Source: Pirellula sp. (GTDB taxonomy: Bacteria; Planctomycetota; Planctomycetia; Pirellulales; Pirellulaceae). From it: a stretch of DNA of 44,489 nt. Each line of letters opens with the position of its first letter. Position 1 is the first letter of the stretch. Both the position numbers and the translations under genes were made by a program. This document shows positions 36,416 through 44,226 of the stretch, piece by piece. The notes under the pieces were generated by a model. The model had not been told where the DNA came from, searched no databases, and saw nothing but the letters and a program-made list of their open reading frames with translations. Location of the stretch: positions 1 through 44,489 of the forward strand of contig JAJTID010000044.1 in NCBI GenBank assembly GCA_021300155.1, in the 5' to 3' direction.

Positions 36416-37213
36416 CTATGCAACGCGTCGCATACAGCGGAACCAGTTCTTGACCACCATTGGTAGCTTGTGCTTTGTTCTGGCACGTGGAAACTTGCGA
36501 AGAGTGGCGCCTTCGAAATGGGATCGATTTTCGGCATCCTGTTCCGCTGTTAGCGTGTTACGATTTGGATCATACACACATCCAACAAACTCACCTCCGA
36601 CCCGCTTCGTAGGAAACGGTCGAGCCGACTCACCGGCGTATTCACAGAAATCGCTGTGCACCATGCAATCGTTAAGAAATCTTGGATAGATGACATCCCG
36701 CAGGAACGCTTGATCCAAGCCCTTTTTGGACCAGAGCCCCCATCTGTCAATGAGCATCTGCATATCGGGAATGCAACCACCGCGACATCCCCACATACCG
36801 GCCAATATTGCCGTATGATGTGAAGGATGATCTCGCATGATGTGCATGGTTTTGCCACTTTCCATCCATTCAGTGACCGCCGCAAACTCTCTGGCGGTTA
36901 CTCTCGAATCGACATCTCTCACAACAACGAACTCCACGTCGGATTCGCCGGCTGGTAAGAACCTCCAGAACGTACCATCAACGAGACCGATGCGACATTT
37001 CTGCACCACTTCTGCACCGGCATCGGTGAGGCGATGGCAGTACTCGGGCGAAACTTCTTGAGATACATAAACTCTTGCGACCCAATTCGGGTAAACTGTC
37101 GGCAATAGCTCAACGTTCCGCATCGCGCCTTCAAGATAAAGCGGGTTGGTTCCGTACAGAGAGAACGAAACAATGCGATTCTTGCTTGCAATCTCTGGGA
37201 TCACGCGGCTCAT
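36416..37213 (-). CDS. Glycosyltransferase-like protein (GT-A type)
   Basis: A 265-residue protein with no exactly recognised family. It opens with RIVSFSLYGTNPLYLEGAMRN, typical of glycosyltransferase-like proteins that carry FSLYG-N-x-x-Y. FVVVRDVDSRVTAREFAAV contains a D-x-D (DVD) that would bind metal and nucleotide-sugar. Further conserved-looking blocks are HIMRDHPSHHTAILAGMWG and DQAFLRDVIYP. The fold therefore looks like a GT-A transferase acting on surface polysaccharide, by inference. It overlaps the upstream gene by 4 bp. Confidence 0.82.
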   Translation of the reverse strand: MSRVIPEIASKNRIVSFSLYGTNPLYLEGAMRNVELLPTVYPNWVARVYVSQEVSPEYCHRLTDAGAEVVQKCRIGLVDGTFWRFLPAGESDVEFVVVRDVDSRVTAREFAAVTEWMESGKTMHIMRDHPSHHTAILAGMWGCRGGCIPDMQMLIDRWGLWSKKGLDQAFLRDVIYPRFLNDCMVHSDFCEYAGESARPFPTKRVGGEFVGCVYDPNRNTLTAEQDAENRSHFEGATLRKFPRARTKHKLPMVVKNWFRCMRRVA

Positions 37214-38055
37214 TCCGGCATCCCTGTAGGTTGAGCCAATTCATAGCCTACTTCCATCCACCTTTGACGTGTCGCCGTTCCAAGTGGGCGTGTACAACGA
37301 AAGTTATGGTAATAAAGTTTGCTTCTACTCAGATCTAACGACTCCATCATGCATCGAATCGAACTTTCCATGCAGTGGATCTCCGTTGCTCTTTCCAACA
37401 AGAGCCCCAAATGAAAAATGCTTTCACTCATGTCATTTCGCACAATGGGCAAATGGATGGACTCGGTATTAATAACGAACCCTCGCGATGCATCGTCATG
37501 TACAAAAGCGAATGGAGCCTGCGGAGCCAGTTTTCGAAAGACCCGTTCTTCCTCATCCAGATCTCGTTGCCAATAGCATTTGGTATATCGGTACTCGTAA
37601 GGCAAATCCAACTGGAGATAGAACAATTGGTCAAAGAACAAGTCTGGATATTCTTTTGCAAGTCGCTTGAGCGATCGATGACCAACGCTTAAGAAATTGG
37701 TGCTGTTGCGATTCCGAAGGATTCGCCAAACTTCTGAATGCTCTTTTTTCTGATCATCGACGGGCACAACCTTTAGTCTCGATTCGTCGCGATACATCCA
37801 TTCGACCATCGTGGCATATCGCTCCTTGCAAAATACAAATAGACGATTCCTGTCGTGTAGCTCCTCCAGCAAACTCCGAACTAATCCGTTACAGTGGATC
37901 ATGTCTCCCAAACCGAGGTGGTGATGAACGTATAAGTCATGATCGCGTGCCAACTTCACTCTGTATTTCGGTATTGATACGAATTGCAGTCGTGGCGGTC
38001 GGAGTCTTAATGGTGCGAATGGGAGTTGCATAGTAGTCGATGAAAAAGCAAACAT
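37210..38055 (-). CDS. Glycosyltransferase-like protein (GT-B/heptosyltransferase type)
   Basis: About 281 residues. The N-terminal segment DLYVHHHLGLGDMIHCNGLVRSLLEEL matches the GLGD-type loop found at the start of glycosyltransferase family 9 or related GT-B proteins. The C-terminal FHLGLLLERATEIHCMESSIRCMME resembles the donor-binding half, where a conserved E/S pocket follows. The start is uncertain: ATG 38055 was chosen, with a TTG at 38073 and an ATG at 38031 as alternatives, none with a clear ribosome-binding site. It overlaps the next gene by ATGA. The pair probably works on the same glycan, by inference. Confidence 0.78.
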   Translation of the reverse strand: MFAFSSTTMQLPFAPLRLRPPRLQFVSIPKYRVKLARDHDLYVHHHLGLGDMIHCNGLVRSLLEELHDRNRLFVFCKERYATMVEWMYRDESRLKVVPVDDQKKEHSEVWRILRNRNSTNFLSVGHRSLKRLAKEYPDLFFDQLFYLQLDLPYEYRYTKCYWQRDLDEEERVFRKLAPQAPFAFVHDDASRGFVINTESIHLPIVRNDMSESIFHLGLLLERATEIHCMESSIRCMMESLDLSRSKLYYHNFRCTRPLGTATRQRWMEVGYELAQPTGMPE

Positions 38056-38293
38056 GCACAAGAGTCGATGCAATAGGACTGCCTAACTCCCATTCGTGTC
38101 TAACAAAACCACGCCTTGTAAGCAATATCAGCATTCAGGGCTCGGAGGTAATGCTAGCAACTCGAGAGAACGAGCGACAGAAATCTTAGGCAAAATATAG
38201 CGATTTTAACGATCGTTCTCATGCAGAGCTGGGAGATTTTCCGATTCCAAAGAACGGTTTACTGTTATCGGTTCCTTGCAGGGAAGCATACGG
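38056..38293. promoter_or_regulatory. Divergent promoter region with AACGATCGTT palindrome
   Basis: 238 bp between divergent genes. It contains the perfect 10-bp palindrome AACGATCGTT at 38208-38217 in an AT-rich context and the ribosome-binding site AGGGAAG before the plus-strand gene. The palindrome is a candidate operator, but it is short and can occur by chance. Confidence 0.4.
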
Positions 38294-40228
38294 ATGTACG
38301 AGTCATTTTTCGGGTTTGTTAATCGTCCTTTTTTACCAGCACCCACTCTCGACCGTTATTACCCTGCTCCCGGTATGGAGCAAACGATTCACACCGCCAA
38401 TCGCGCCATTGCAAGAGCGGAAGGCCCCGTCGCAATTTTTGGTGGTACTGGGCTGGGGAAAACAGTCTGCTGTTTAAGAATTGCCGAGCATTTTCGACGC
38501 AACTTTGAAGTTGTGATGCTCGCTAGTTCGCATCTGGTGACAAGGCGTGCCCTCCTTCAGAGTTTATTGTTCGAACTTCGAATGCCGTTTCGAGATCTGA
38601 ACGAGGGCGAACTGCGACTGACACTAATGAATCGCCTACAACCTACGCCAGACTTACAAAGCGAAGGGCTTTTATTAATAGTTGACGAGGCGCAAACACT
38701 TTCGCTCAAACTATTGGAAGAGATTCGACTCCTGACCAATGTCATGCGCAACGGTTTGCCACGTGTCCGACTGGTCCTCTGTGGTAGTCTAAGACTAGAG
38801 GATAGTTTGTGCCACCCACAAATGGAGTCTCTCAATCAGCGTATAGCGACACGTTGCTTCCTCACACCATTGTCGATGGAAGAAACTGCGCAATATGTTG
38901 CACACAAAATTGAACTATCAGGCGTGTCTCACTCCAGCGTTATCACTCGCGACGCGTTGGATGCGATCTATCGTGGATCGGATGGAATTCCACGCCTTAT
39001 CGATCGATTGGCAGATCAGTCGCTGCTGCTAGCGACCCAGGAAAGACAACGACCCGTCTCCGCCGCATTAGTTGGAAAAGCTTGGGGAATGCTTCAGCAG
39101 TTGCCGAATCCATGGAGCGAACCAGACTCAATCAAGACGGTTGCAAAATCAACTGCGTTCGTTGCGCAGTCGACTGATTCGGGTCAGTATTCTCCGATAT
39201 CTACGGCCGATGCGATCCCCCAATCCGAACCCACTTCCAACATTGCAGCATGGTTCCAGTCGACATCGTTTCCAACCGCGAAGCAAGAGAGCCGAGAGAG
39301 TATCGTCGAATTCGGAACCCTCGATGACTTGAGCGAAGCCATTCCAACAAAAAATACAACCACTGCATCTGGAAAGGCTTCGTACTCCATGTTCAACACC
39401 GAGTCGACGACAGCTTCTTCACTAGCCAAAACTGAACTTCAGCCGTATTCCGCATGCCAAGGTCCCATTGCGTGTGAGAAAGAATTGGACGAGTACCAGT
39501 TGGCTCCGATCGGTCGCACTGAGACTACGACGCCGATCGCTCTAAACAAAAGTCACTCCGCAAAAATAGACGCGTCAAGCGTATTCGGAAATGATTTTGA
39601 TGAAGAGTTCAATCTCCCCGTCCAATCATCCAACGGTTACAAATCCTACTCGGGCATCGCGTTCGGTAATCTCAATCATGACTTGCAATCCCTCGATAAC
39701 GAATCCGCTAATCGCTTCAACATCGAAGAGGCTCAAGACTTTTTGGTTCCAACCACAAATAGGATCCATGAGACGCGTTCTTTTGATCGTGAAACCTCGG
39801 TTTCTGACCTTGGCGAGTCGAGCTTCGAACCCATTTCGAATATCACTCCATCGCAGGCTGCAAATCTCGAACGCCAAGTTGAAGAAGAGATGCGAGAGCT
39901 AGTCTCCGATCTGAACATGAATGCGATGACATTTGATCCGATGCAGAGGATCGTGGATATGCCGAGCCAGCCATCGTCAGTATTGTTGGATCGTTTCGGA
40001 GAACGAGATGTTCTCTCATTTGCGGAAATGAACGACCAATGGGAGCCAAGCGAACGGAAGAACCGTCGACCTGCCCCAACCTCCAATGTGGGCGATGATC
40101 GCGATATGCTCGTCGTCGAAGAGGACCTGGAGACTATTCGCAACACCGTGGACGGCGCGACCAAAGCTCCCCATCGTCCTATCCTTCATCCGTACGCGAA
40201 ACTCTTTAGCAATCTACGGAACAGCTAG
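38294..40228 (+). CDS. ExeA-like AAA ATPase with long disordered tail
   Basis: A 644-residue protein of the AAA/GspA (ExeA) type. The start MYESFFGFVNRPFLPAPTLDRYYP is the classical Y-x-x-F-F-G-x-x-x-x-P-F motif. The ATPase has Walker A FGGTGLGKTV (about residues 49-58) and Walker B LLLIVDEAQTLS (near 131), with sensor-like RLVLCGSLRLED and a C-terminal winged-helix-like GIPRLIDRLADQSLLL. After residue ~260 the chain is Ser/Thr/Glu-rich, low in hydrophobics and probably unstructured. ExeA proteins assist peptidoglycan-linked secretion assembly; in planctomycetes such genes also accompany polysaccharide genes. The ATG at 38294 was chosen over TTG 38276 because AGGGAAG lies just upstream. Confidence 0.9.
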   Translation: MYESFFGFVNRPFLPAPTLDRYYPAPGMEQTIHTANRAIARAEGPVAIFGGTGLGKTVCCLRIAEHFRRNFEVVMLASSHLVTRRALLQSLLFELRMPFRDLNEGELRLTLMNRLQPTPDLQSEGLLLIVDEAQTLSLKLLEEIRLLTNVMRNGLPRVRLVLCGSLRLEDSLCHPQMESLNQRIATRCFLTPLSMEETAQYVAHKIELSGVSHSSVITRDALDAIYRGSDGIPRLIDRLADQSLLLATQERQRPVSAALVGKAWGMLQQLPNPWSEPDSIKTVAKSTAFVAQSTDSGQYSPISTADAIPQSEPTSNIAAWFQSTSFPTAKQESRESIVEFGTLDDLSEAIPTKNTTTASGKASYSMFNTESTTASSLAKTELQPYSACQGPIACEKELDEYQLAPIGRTETTTPIALNKSHSAKIDASSVFGNDFDEEFNLPVQSSNGYKSYSGIAFGNLNHDLQSLDNESANRFNIEEAQDFLVPTTNRIHETRSFDRETSVSDLGESSFEPISNITPSQAANLERQVEEEMRELVSDLNMNAMTFDPMQRIVDMPSQPSSVLLDRFGERDVLSFAEMNDQWEPSERKNRRPAPTSNVGDDRDMLVVEEDLETIRNTVDGATKAPHRPILHPYAKLFSNLRNS

Positions 40229-40230
40229 GC

Positions 40231-40710
40231 ATGCTTGCAACGATTCGGGGGCATATTCGAAAACAACCGCAGTTCGTGTTAGGACTGCATGGCATATTCG
40301 ATTCCTTTCCGGCAAACTGCCCAGACGCGGTGAACCATCCGATCTGGGCAGCGTTTCAATCACAATTGAGTCGTTCGATCGAAGTAGAATGGCAAATAGA
40401 GCCAGTTCGATTCGATGCCGTGAAGATAACAAAGGAAGCGCCGAAACATTCACGCAAGGATCGCTACGATCAAATGAAAAGTGTCGGTGTGTGGAAACAG
40501 CACCGCCTGAGCTTGGTAGACTTAGGTATCTACGATTTCGAAGTTGCTTCACAGTTTGGACGGTACTGCGATGGGGTAATCCTTGTGCTTGCAGCCGGCC
40601 GATCGGCTGGAGCAAAGCGGATCGAACAATTGCACAATCACAACATCCCTTGGTTAGGGTACTGGAATATGGAAGTGCAATCACTTCCGCAACTTCAGAA
40701 AGTTGGTTAA
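40231..40710 (+). CDS. Hypothetical protein resembling a BY-kinase/CpsD C-terminal part without P-loop
   Basis: A 159-residue protein starting 2 bp after the ExeA-like gene stop. The C-terminal half (LSLVDLGIYDFEVASQF, RYCDGVILVLAAGRSAG, HNHNIPWLGYWNMEV) resembles the Walker B and end segment of CpsD/Wzc-type tyrosine kinases, in which a VDxP strand is followed by cDgvvlVvr and a final glvlN. No Walker A (GxxxxGKS/T) is present, so ATP hydrolysis as in BY-kinases is unlikely; it may be a degenerate partner of the adjacent ATPase. No other domain was recognised. The 3' end is followed at once by the epimerase gene. Confidence 0.8.
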   Translation: MLATIRGHIRKQPQFVLGLHGIFDSFPANCPDAVNHPIWAAFQSQLSRSIEVEWQIEPVRFDAVKITKEAPKHSRKDRYDQMKSVGVWKQHRLSLVDLGIYDFEVASQFGRYCDGVILVLAAGRSAGAKRIEQLHNHNIPWLGYWNMEVQSLPQLQKVG

Positions 40711-40717
40711 AAGAATC

Positions 40718-41659
40718 ATGGTTCGATGCTTGGTAACTGGTGGTGCTGGCTTTATCGGTTCGCACATCGTACGAGGACTGCTAGATGCAGGCCATTCGGT
40801 TCGTGTCTTAGACAATCTATGCACTAGCACTCGTGATAATCTAGAAGAAGTTTCCGATCGCGTAGAGTTTATTGAAGGAGATATCCTCGATCCAATCGCA
40901 GTGCGCGAAGCTCTCTCGGGAGTAGAACGCGTTTTTCATCAGGCGGCCCTCGCATCGGTTCCACTCTCACTCGAGCGTCCATTGGATTCGCATGCAGCCT
41001 GCGCTACAGGCACATTGAACATGTTGCACTGTAGCGTCCAAGCAAAGGTGAAGCGATTTGTCTACGCTGCCAGCAGCAGTGCCTATGGAGATCAACCTAC
41101 TTCATCCAAGCGAGAAACAGACTTGCCTATGCCATTGTCTCCCTATGCAGTTGCCAAACTGACAGGCGAGTACTATTGCCAAGCTTACTTTCACAGCTTC
41201 GGATTAGAGACAGTGGGCATTCGCTACTTTAATGTTTACGGACCTCGTCAGGATCCCAATAGCGCCTATTCAGCAGTTATTCCATTGTTTGTGAGTCGAA
41301 TCTTGACAGGGCAGGCTGCCATTGTCTACGGCGATGGTTTGCAGTCACGCGACTTCTGCTATGTAGCAAATGTTGTACATGGTAATCTATTGGCTGCTGA
41401 GCGGCCCAACATCGGAGGCCGTGTCATCAACGTGGCTGACGGGCAACAGACAACTCTTTTGCAGCTATTGAAGCTGCTTGCCAAACAGCTTGGATTTACC
41501 CCAAAGATCGACTTTCAACCTCCACGCGTTGGCGATGTGCGAGAAAGTTTGGCTGACATCACGTTGGCTCGCAAACTGTTGGGTTACGAACCTCAAATTC
41601 GATTGGAAGAGGGAATTAGTCGAACCATAGAGTACTATCGATCCACAGTCGCCGCCTAG
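40718..41659 (+). CDS. NAD-dependent sugar epimerase/dehydratase (extended SDR)
   Basis: A 313-residue member of the GalE/WbpP-like extended short-chain dehydrogenases, acting on UDP- or GDP-sugars in the cytosol for glycan precursors. The NAD-binding site is CLVTGGAGFIGSHIVRGL, with acidic DNL after it. The catalytic SSSAYGD and YAVAKLTGEYY (Y-x-x-x-K) are intact, and HQAALASVPLSLERPL and IRYFNVYGPRQDPNSAY are typical of the family. The ATG at 40718 was chosen; a TTG at 40703 overlaps the previous gene. Together with the GT-like genes it fits a surface polysaccharide context. Exact substrate (for example UDP-GlcNAc/GlcA) is not known. Confidence 0.94.
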   Translation: MVRCLVTGGAGFIGSHIVRGLLDAGHSVRVLDNLCTSTRDNLEEVSDRVEFIEGDILDPIAVREALSGVERVFHQAALASVPLSLERPLDSHAACATGTLNMLHCSVQAKVKRFVYAASSSAYGDQPTSSKRETDLPMPLSPYAVAKLTGEYYCQAYFHSFGLETVGIRYFNVYGPRQDPNSAYSAVIPLFVSRILTGQAAIVYGDGLQSRDFCYVANVVHGNLLAAERPNIGGRVINVADGQQTTLLQLLKLLAKQLGFTPKIDFQPPRVGDVRESLADITLARKLLGYEPQIRLEEGISRTIEYYRSTVAA

Positions 41660-41668
41660 AATACCTCG

Positions 41669-42181
41669 CTACTTCAACGCATGCTTGCCCAAAGCTATGC
41701 GGTTGCGATTCACTGCAATCCATGCGAGCGACGATTGCTTTAGAAGCTTGATCAATTGACTTGAGGAGATGTCGAGTTGCTCTGCCATCGGAGCTAGCTC
41801 CCAATCGTTGGTTTCCATCCGATTTAGCAATTCAGCAAGAATAGTAGGCCAATCCCAGTTCGATTCAGAGACAGCGATGCGGCCTCGCTGTGTGTACTTT
41901 GCAACCAGCAGTTCCCCTTCGCTCGAGGGAACAGTACGCATTTCGACGGCCAAGTTGAGTCGCAATCGGTCCACCGCCACTCGACGGTTGTCCTGTTGTG
42001 TTCGTCGCTCCGAGGCTGATCCGCTGATACCGGACGGCACATGAAGGACCTCGACGGCCGTCTCGACTTTGTTTCTGTTCTGCCCACCGGGCCCCGAGGC
42101 TCGCTTGAATGTGACGCGGCATTGTTTCTCGAGTTGCTCTTGGGAAAGAAAAACGGGGTGCATGGCTTGAAGCTTTTTCAT
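41669..42181 (-). CDS. Peptide chain release factor-like protein (GGQ domain only)
   Basis: A 170-residue protein with the class-I release factor catalytic motif GGQ in KRASGPGGQNRNKVETAV (GGQ at residues 32-34), followed by VLHVPSGISGSASERRTQQDNR, the usual R-S-Q-x-x-N region. There is no codon-recognition domain, so it belongs with the ArfB/YaeJ-like or RF-like rescue proteins that release peptidyl-tRNA from stalled ribosomes. Unlike ArfB, the C-terminus is not a strongly basic tail but looks like a helix-turn-helix (AEQLDISSSQLIKLLKQSS). The gene ends 9 bp from the epimerase stop (convergent). Confidence 0.9.
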   Translation of the reverse strand: MKKLQAMHPVFLSQEQLEKQCRVTFKRASGPGGQNRNKVETAVEVLHVPSGISGSASERRTQQDNRRVAVDRLRLNLAVEMRTVPSSEGELLVAKYTQRGRIAVSESNWDWPTILAELLNRMETNDWELAPMAEQLDISSSQLIKLLKQSSLAWIAVNRNRIALGKHALK

Positions 42182-42371
42182 GAACTCGCTTGCGGATCTG
42201 TTTTTCTAGCGATTTGATCCACAGAATCGTTACAATACGTAATCTTATCGCACTCCTCAAGTCTTTACCAACCGGATCGTTTGCTTCTCGGACTTTTCGG
42301 AGCTATATCACGGAGGCTCACTTCTGGAGATAAGTTCTCCATTCGTTGCAGTCAAAGCTAACGGAGCAATC

Positions 42372-43235
42372 ATGGTTATTATTGTCGGGTGCATAATTGT
42401 TTGCGCGAGTGTGATCGGCGGGTTCATTTGGGCCGGCGGACATGTGGGCGCTTTGATTCAACCATCAGAAGTGCTGGTCATTGGTGGTGCGTCTGGTGGC
42501 GCGTTAGTCATCATGTCTTCGCCTGCAGTTCTAAAGGGACTCGTCAAAGGGATTATCCAAGCACTCAAGGGTGATCCATATAGTAAAAAATCATACGAAG
42601 AAACCTTCTCTGCGTTATATGAGTTGTTTCGAATTGCACGTCGCGACGGATTGCTCGCCCTCGAAGGTCACATTGCAGACCCTCATAAGAGTGCGGTCTT
42701 TGCCAAATATCCAAAACTAGCAGCGGATCATCACGCAACCGAGTTTATCAAAGGTGCGTTCGGTCCAGTGATAGATGGTTCGGTACGACCAGAAGATGTC
42801 GGTGCCCTCATGGATATAGAAATACATTCTATGGAAGAAGAACACCATTTGCCTATTCACGCGCTCCAAACGACCTCAGACGGTCTTCCAGGATTCGGAA
42901 TCGTGGCGGCAGTTCTCGGGATCGTGGTAACCATGGGTCATATCGATGGTCCTCCTGCGGAAATCGGACACCACGTGGGTGCTGCTCTGGTGGGAACGTT
43001 CTTAGGGATTCTAGCGTCGTACGGATTCTTTGCTCCGCTCGCTGGGAAAATGAATTTGATCGGACACTCGGAAAGCTCCTATTTCAAAACCATCGCTTGT
43101 GTACTTCAGGGGTTCTTTAACGGCATGCAGCCAAAGATGGCCATTGAAACTGGACGACGTGGTTTGAGTAGCGAGTTGCGTCCATCCAACGAAGAGATGG
43201 AAGCCCTCTTCAAAGCCGTTGATTCAGGAGGCTAG
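42372..43235 (+). CDS. motA: Flagellar motor stator protein MotA
   Basis: Proton-conducting stator subunit of the flagellar motor in the inner membrane. The 287-residue length fits. TM1 is the VIIVGCIIVCASVIGGFIWAG start, TM2 is EVLVIGGASGGALVIMS. A large cytoplasmic loop with FIKGAFGPVIDGSVRPEDV carries the charged residues contacting FliG. TM3/TM4 are LPGFGIVAAVLGIVVTMG, with the conserved Pro, and GAALVGTFLGILASYGFF. The ATG is preceded by ACGGAGCAATC. motB follows 6 bp after the stop. A role in gliding or another stator function is an alternative, since no other flagellar gene lies in the window. Confidence 0.93.
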   Translation: MVIIVGCIIVCASVIGGFIWAGGHVGALIQPSEVLVIGGASGGALVIMSSPAVLKGLVKGIIQALKGDPYSKKSYEETFSALYELFRIARRDGLLALEGHIADPHKSAVFAKYPKLAADHHATEFIKGAFGPVIDGSVRPEDVGALMDIEIHSMEEEHHLPIHALQTTSDGLPGFGIVAAVLGIVVTMGHIDGPPAEIGHHVGAALVGTFLGILASYGFFAPLAGKMNLIGHSESSYFKTIACVLQGFFNGMQPKMAIETGRRGLSSELRPSNEEMEALFKAVDSGG

Positions 43236-43241
43236 TAAATC

Positions 43242-44003
43242 ATGGGTGGTGGTGGAGGTGCATGGAAAGTTGCTTATGCTGACTTCGTAACAGCGATGAT
43301 GGCGTTCTTTATGGTGATGTGGCTGACGTCCCAAAGCCAAGAAGTGAAGAGCGCTGTTGCGAAACACTTCAAGAACCCAGGTGGTAGGCGGCTCTCAGGA
43401 ATGGACGCCCGATCGCTCGTACCGTCGGCAAACAACGGCAACGGTAGTCGGCGTCCCGTGAAAGCCAAAGGATCCAGGAAATCCGATGGTGAAGCAAAAC
43501 ATCGAGAAATGACCGATGAAGGCGAGCGTTCGAATGTCGGTGCGATTGTGTCCTTTGAATTGAACTCATTCGACTTGAACGAAAAAGGTCGAGATTTACT
43601 GCTCACACTCATCCCAGAGCTGGAAGGGAAACAGCATCGTATCGAAGTACGAGGGCATGCCGCAAATAATGGTGGTAACGTAAACCAAGCAGCTATGGAT
43701 GCATGGTCCATTGCCTTTCGTCGCGCCCTATCGGTTTCGCAATTCTTGATCGACAACGGTATCGATCCACGAAGAATTCGAACAAGTGCGGCTGGTAACT
43801 CGGAACCTCGATTCAAAGAAGATCGTGTAGACCCAGATCTGGATTCGCGAGTAGAAGTTTTTGTCCTTTCTGAGATTTTTGAAGAACCATCCTCCATCTC
43901 GGAGCGGCTCATCTCCAATAAATCTCTCGACGCGCAAGCTGCCGAAATCGAGTCTCAACAGAAAGCAAAAGAATCGAGTGGGCCCAAGGGCGGTGGTCAT
44001 TAA
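43242..44003 (+). CDS. motB: Flagellar motor stator protein MotB
   Basis: Peptidoglycan-anchored stator partner of MotA, 253 aa. The single N-terminal TM helix is WKVAYADFVTAMMAFFMVMW, in which Asp14 is the conserved proton-binding residue. The C-terminal OmpA/MotB domain has HRIEVRGHAANNGG, WSIAFRRALSVSQFLIDNGI and NSEPRFKED ending with SRVEVFVLSEIF. A Gly-rich start (MGGGGGAW) and a basic, Ser/Gly-rich linker are unremarkable. Codon usage and spacing support cotranslation with motA. Confidence 0.94.
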   Translation: MGGGGGAWKVAYADFVTAMMAFFMVMWLTSQSQEVKSAVAKHFKNPGGRRLSGMDARSLVPSANNGNGSRRPVKAKGSRKSDGEAKHREMTDEGERSNVGAIVSFELNSFDLNEKGRDLLLTLIPELEGKQHRIEVRGHAANNGGNVNQAAMDAWSIAFRRALSVSQFLIDNGIDPRRIRTSAAGNSEPRFKEDRVDPDLDSRVEVFVLSEIFEEPSSISERLISNKSLDAQAAEIESQQKAKESSGPKGGGH

Positions 44004-44132
44004 ACACATTGGGGGCCGGTCCAATAGTCCAGCGCTGTAAAGGTCTTGCTGTTGCATTGATTTCACGATTTGGTCAGATTAGTCGCACGTTTTATCCGCA
44101 GACTGATCGTCGATACCATGGAGGCAGATGGA

Positions 44133-44147
44133 CGTGGACCGTCCACG
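44133..44147. repeat. 15-bp interrupted palindrome
   Basis: CGTGGAC-C-GTCCACG is a perfect 7-bp inverted repeat with one central base, 130 bp after motB. It could be a terminator stem, operator or part of a repetitive palindromic element. Confidence 0.55.
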
Positions 44148-44169
44148 CGAAGACGGCGCACGGTAACAC

Positions 44170-44226
44170 GGTAGGGACACACCATTTTATTGACACACGG
44201 TAGGTAGGGACACACCACTTTATTGA
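44170..44226. repeat. Two 24-bp direct repeats
   Basis: The element GGTAGGGACACACCATTTTA plus TTGA occurs at 44170-44193 and again at 44203-44226 with one substitution (T to C). The copies start 33 bp apart with 9 bp between them. The GTAGGGACACACCA core recalls sequences I associate with the flanks of REP-associated/IS200-like transposase genes; this is a recollection, not a search. Only two copies are visible, so it is not a CRISPR array. Confidence 0.75.

Noticed and set aside
40086-40736. 216-codon ORF overlapping the ExeA-like, BY-kinase-like and epimerase genes
   Set aside because: Overlaps three better-supported genes and has no domain.
44170-44226. CRISPR array
   Set aside because: Only two repeat copies with a 9-bp gap and no cas genes in the window.
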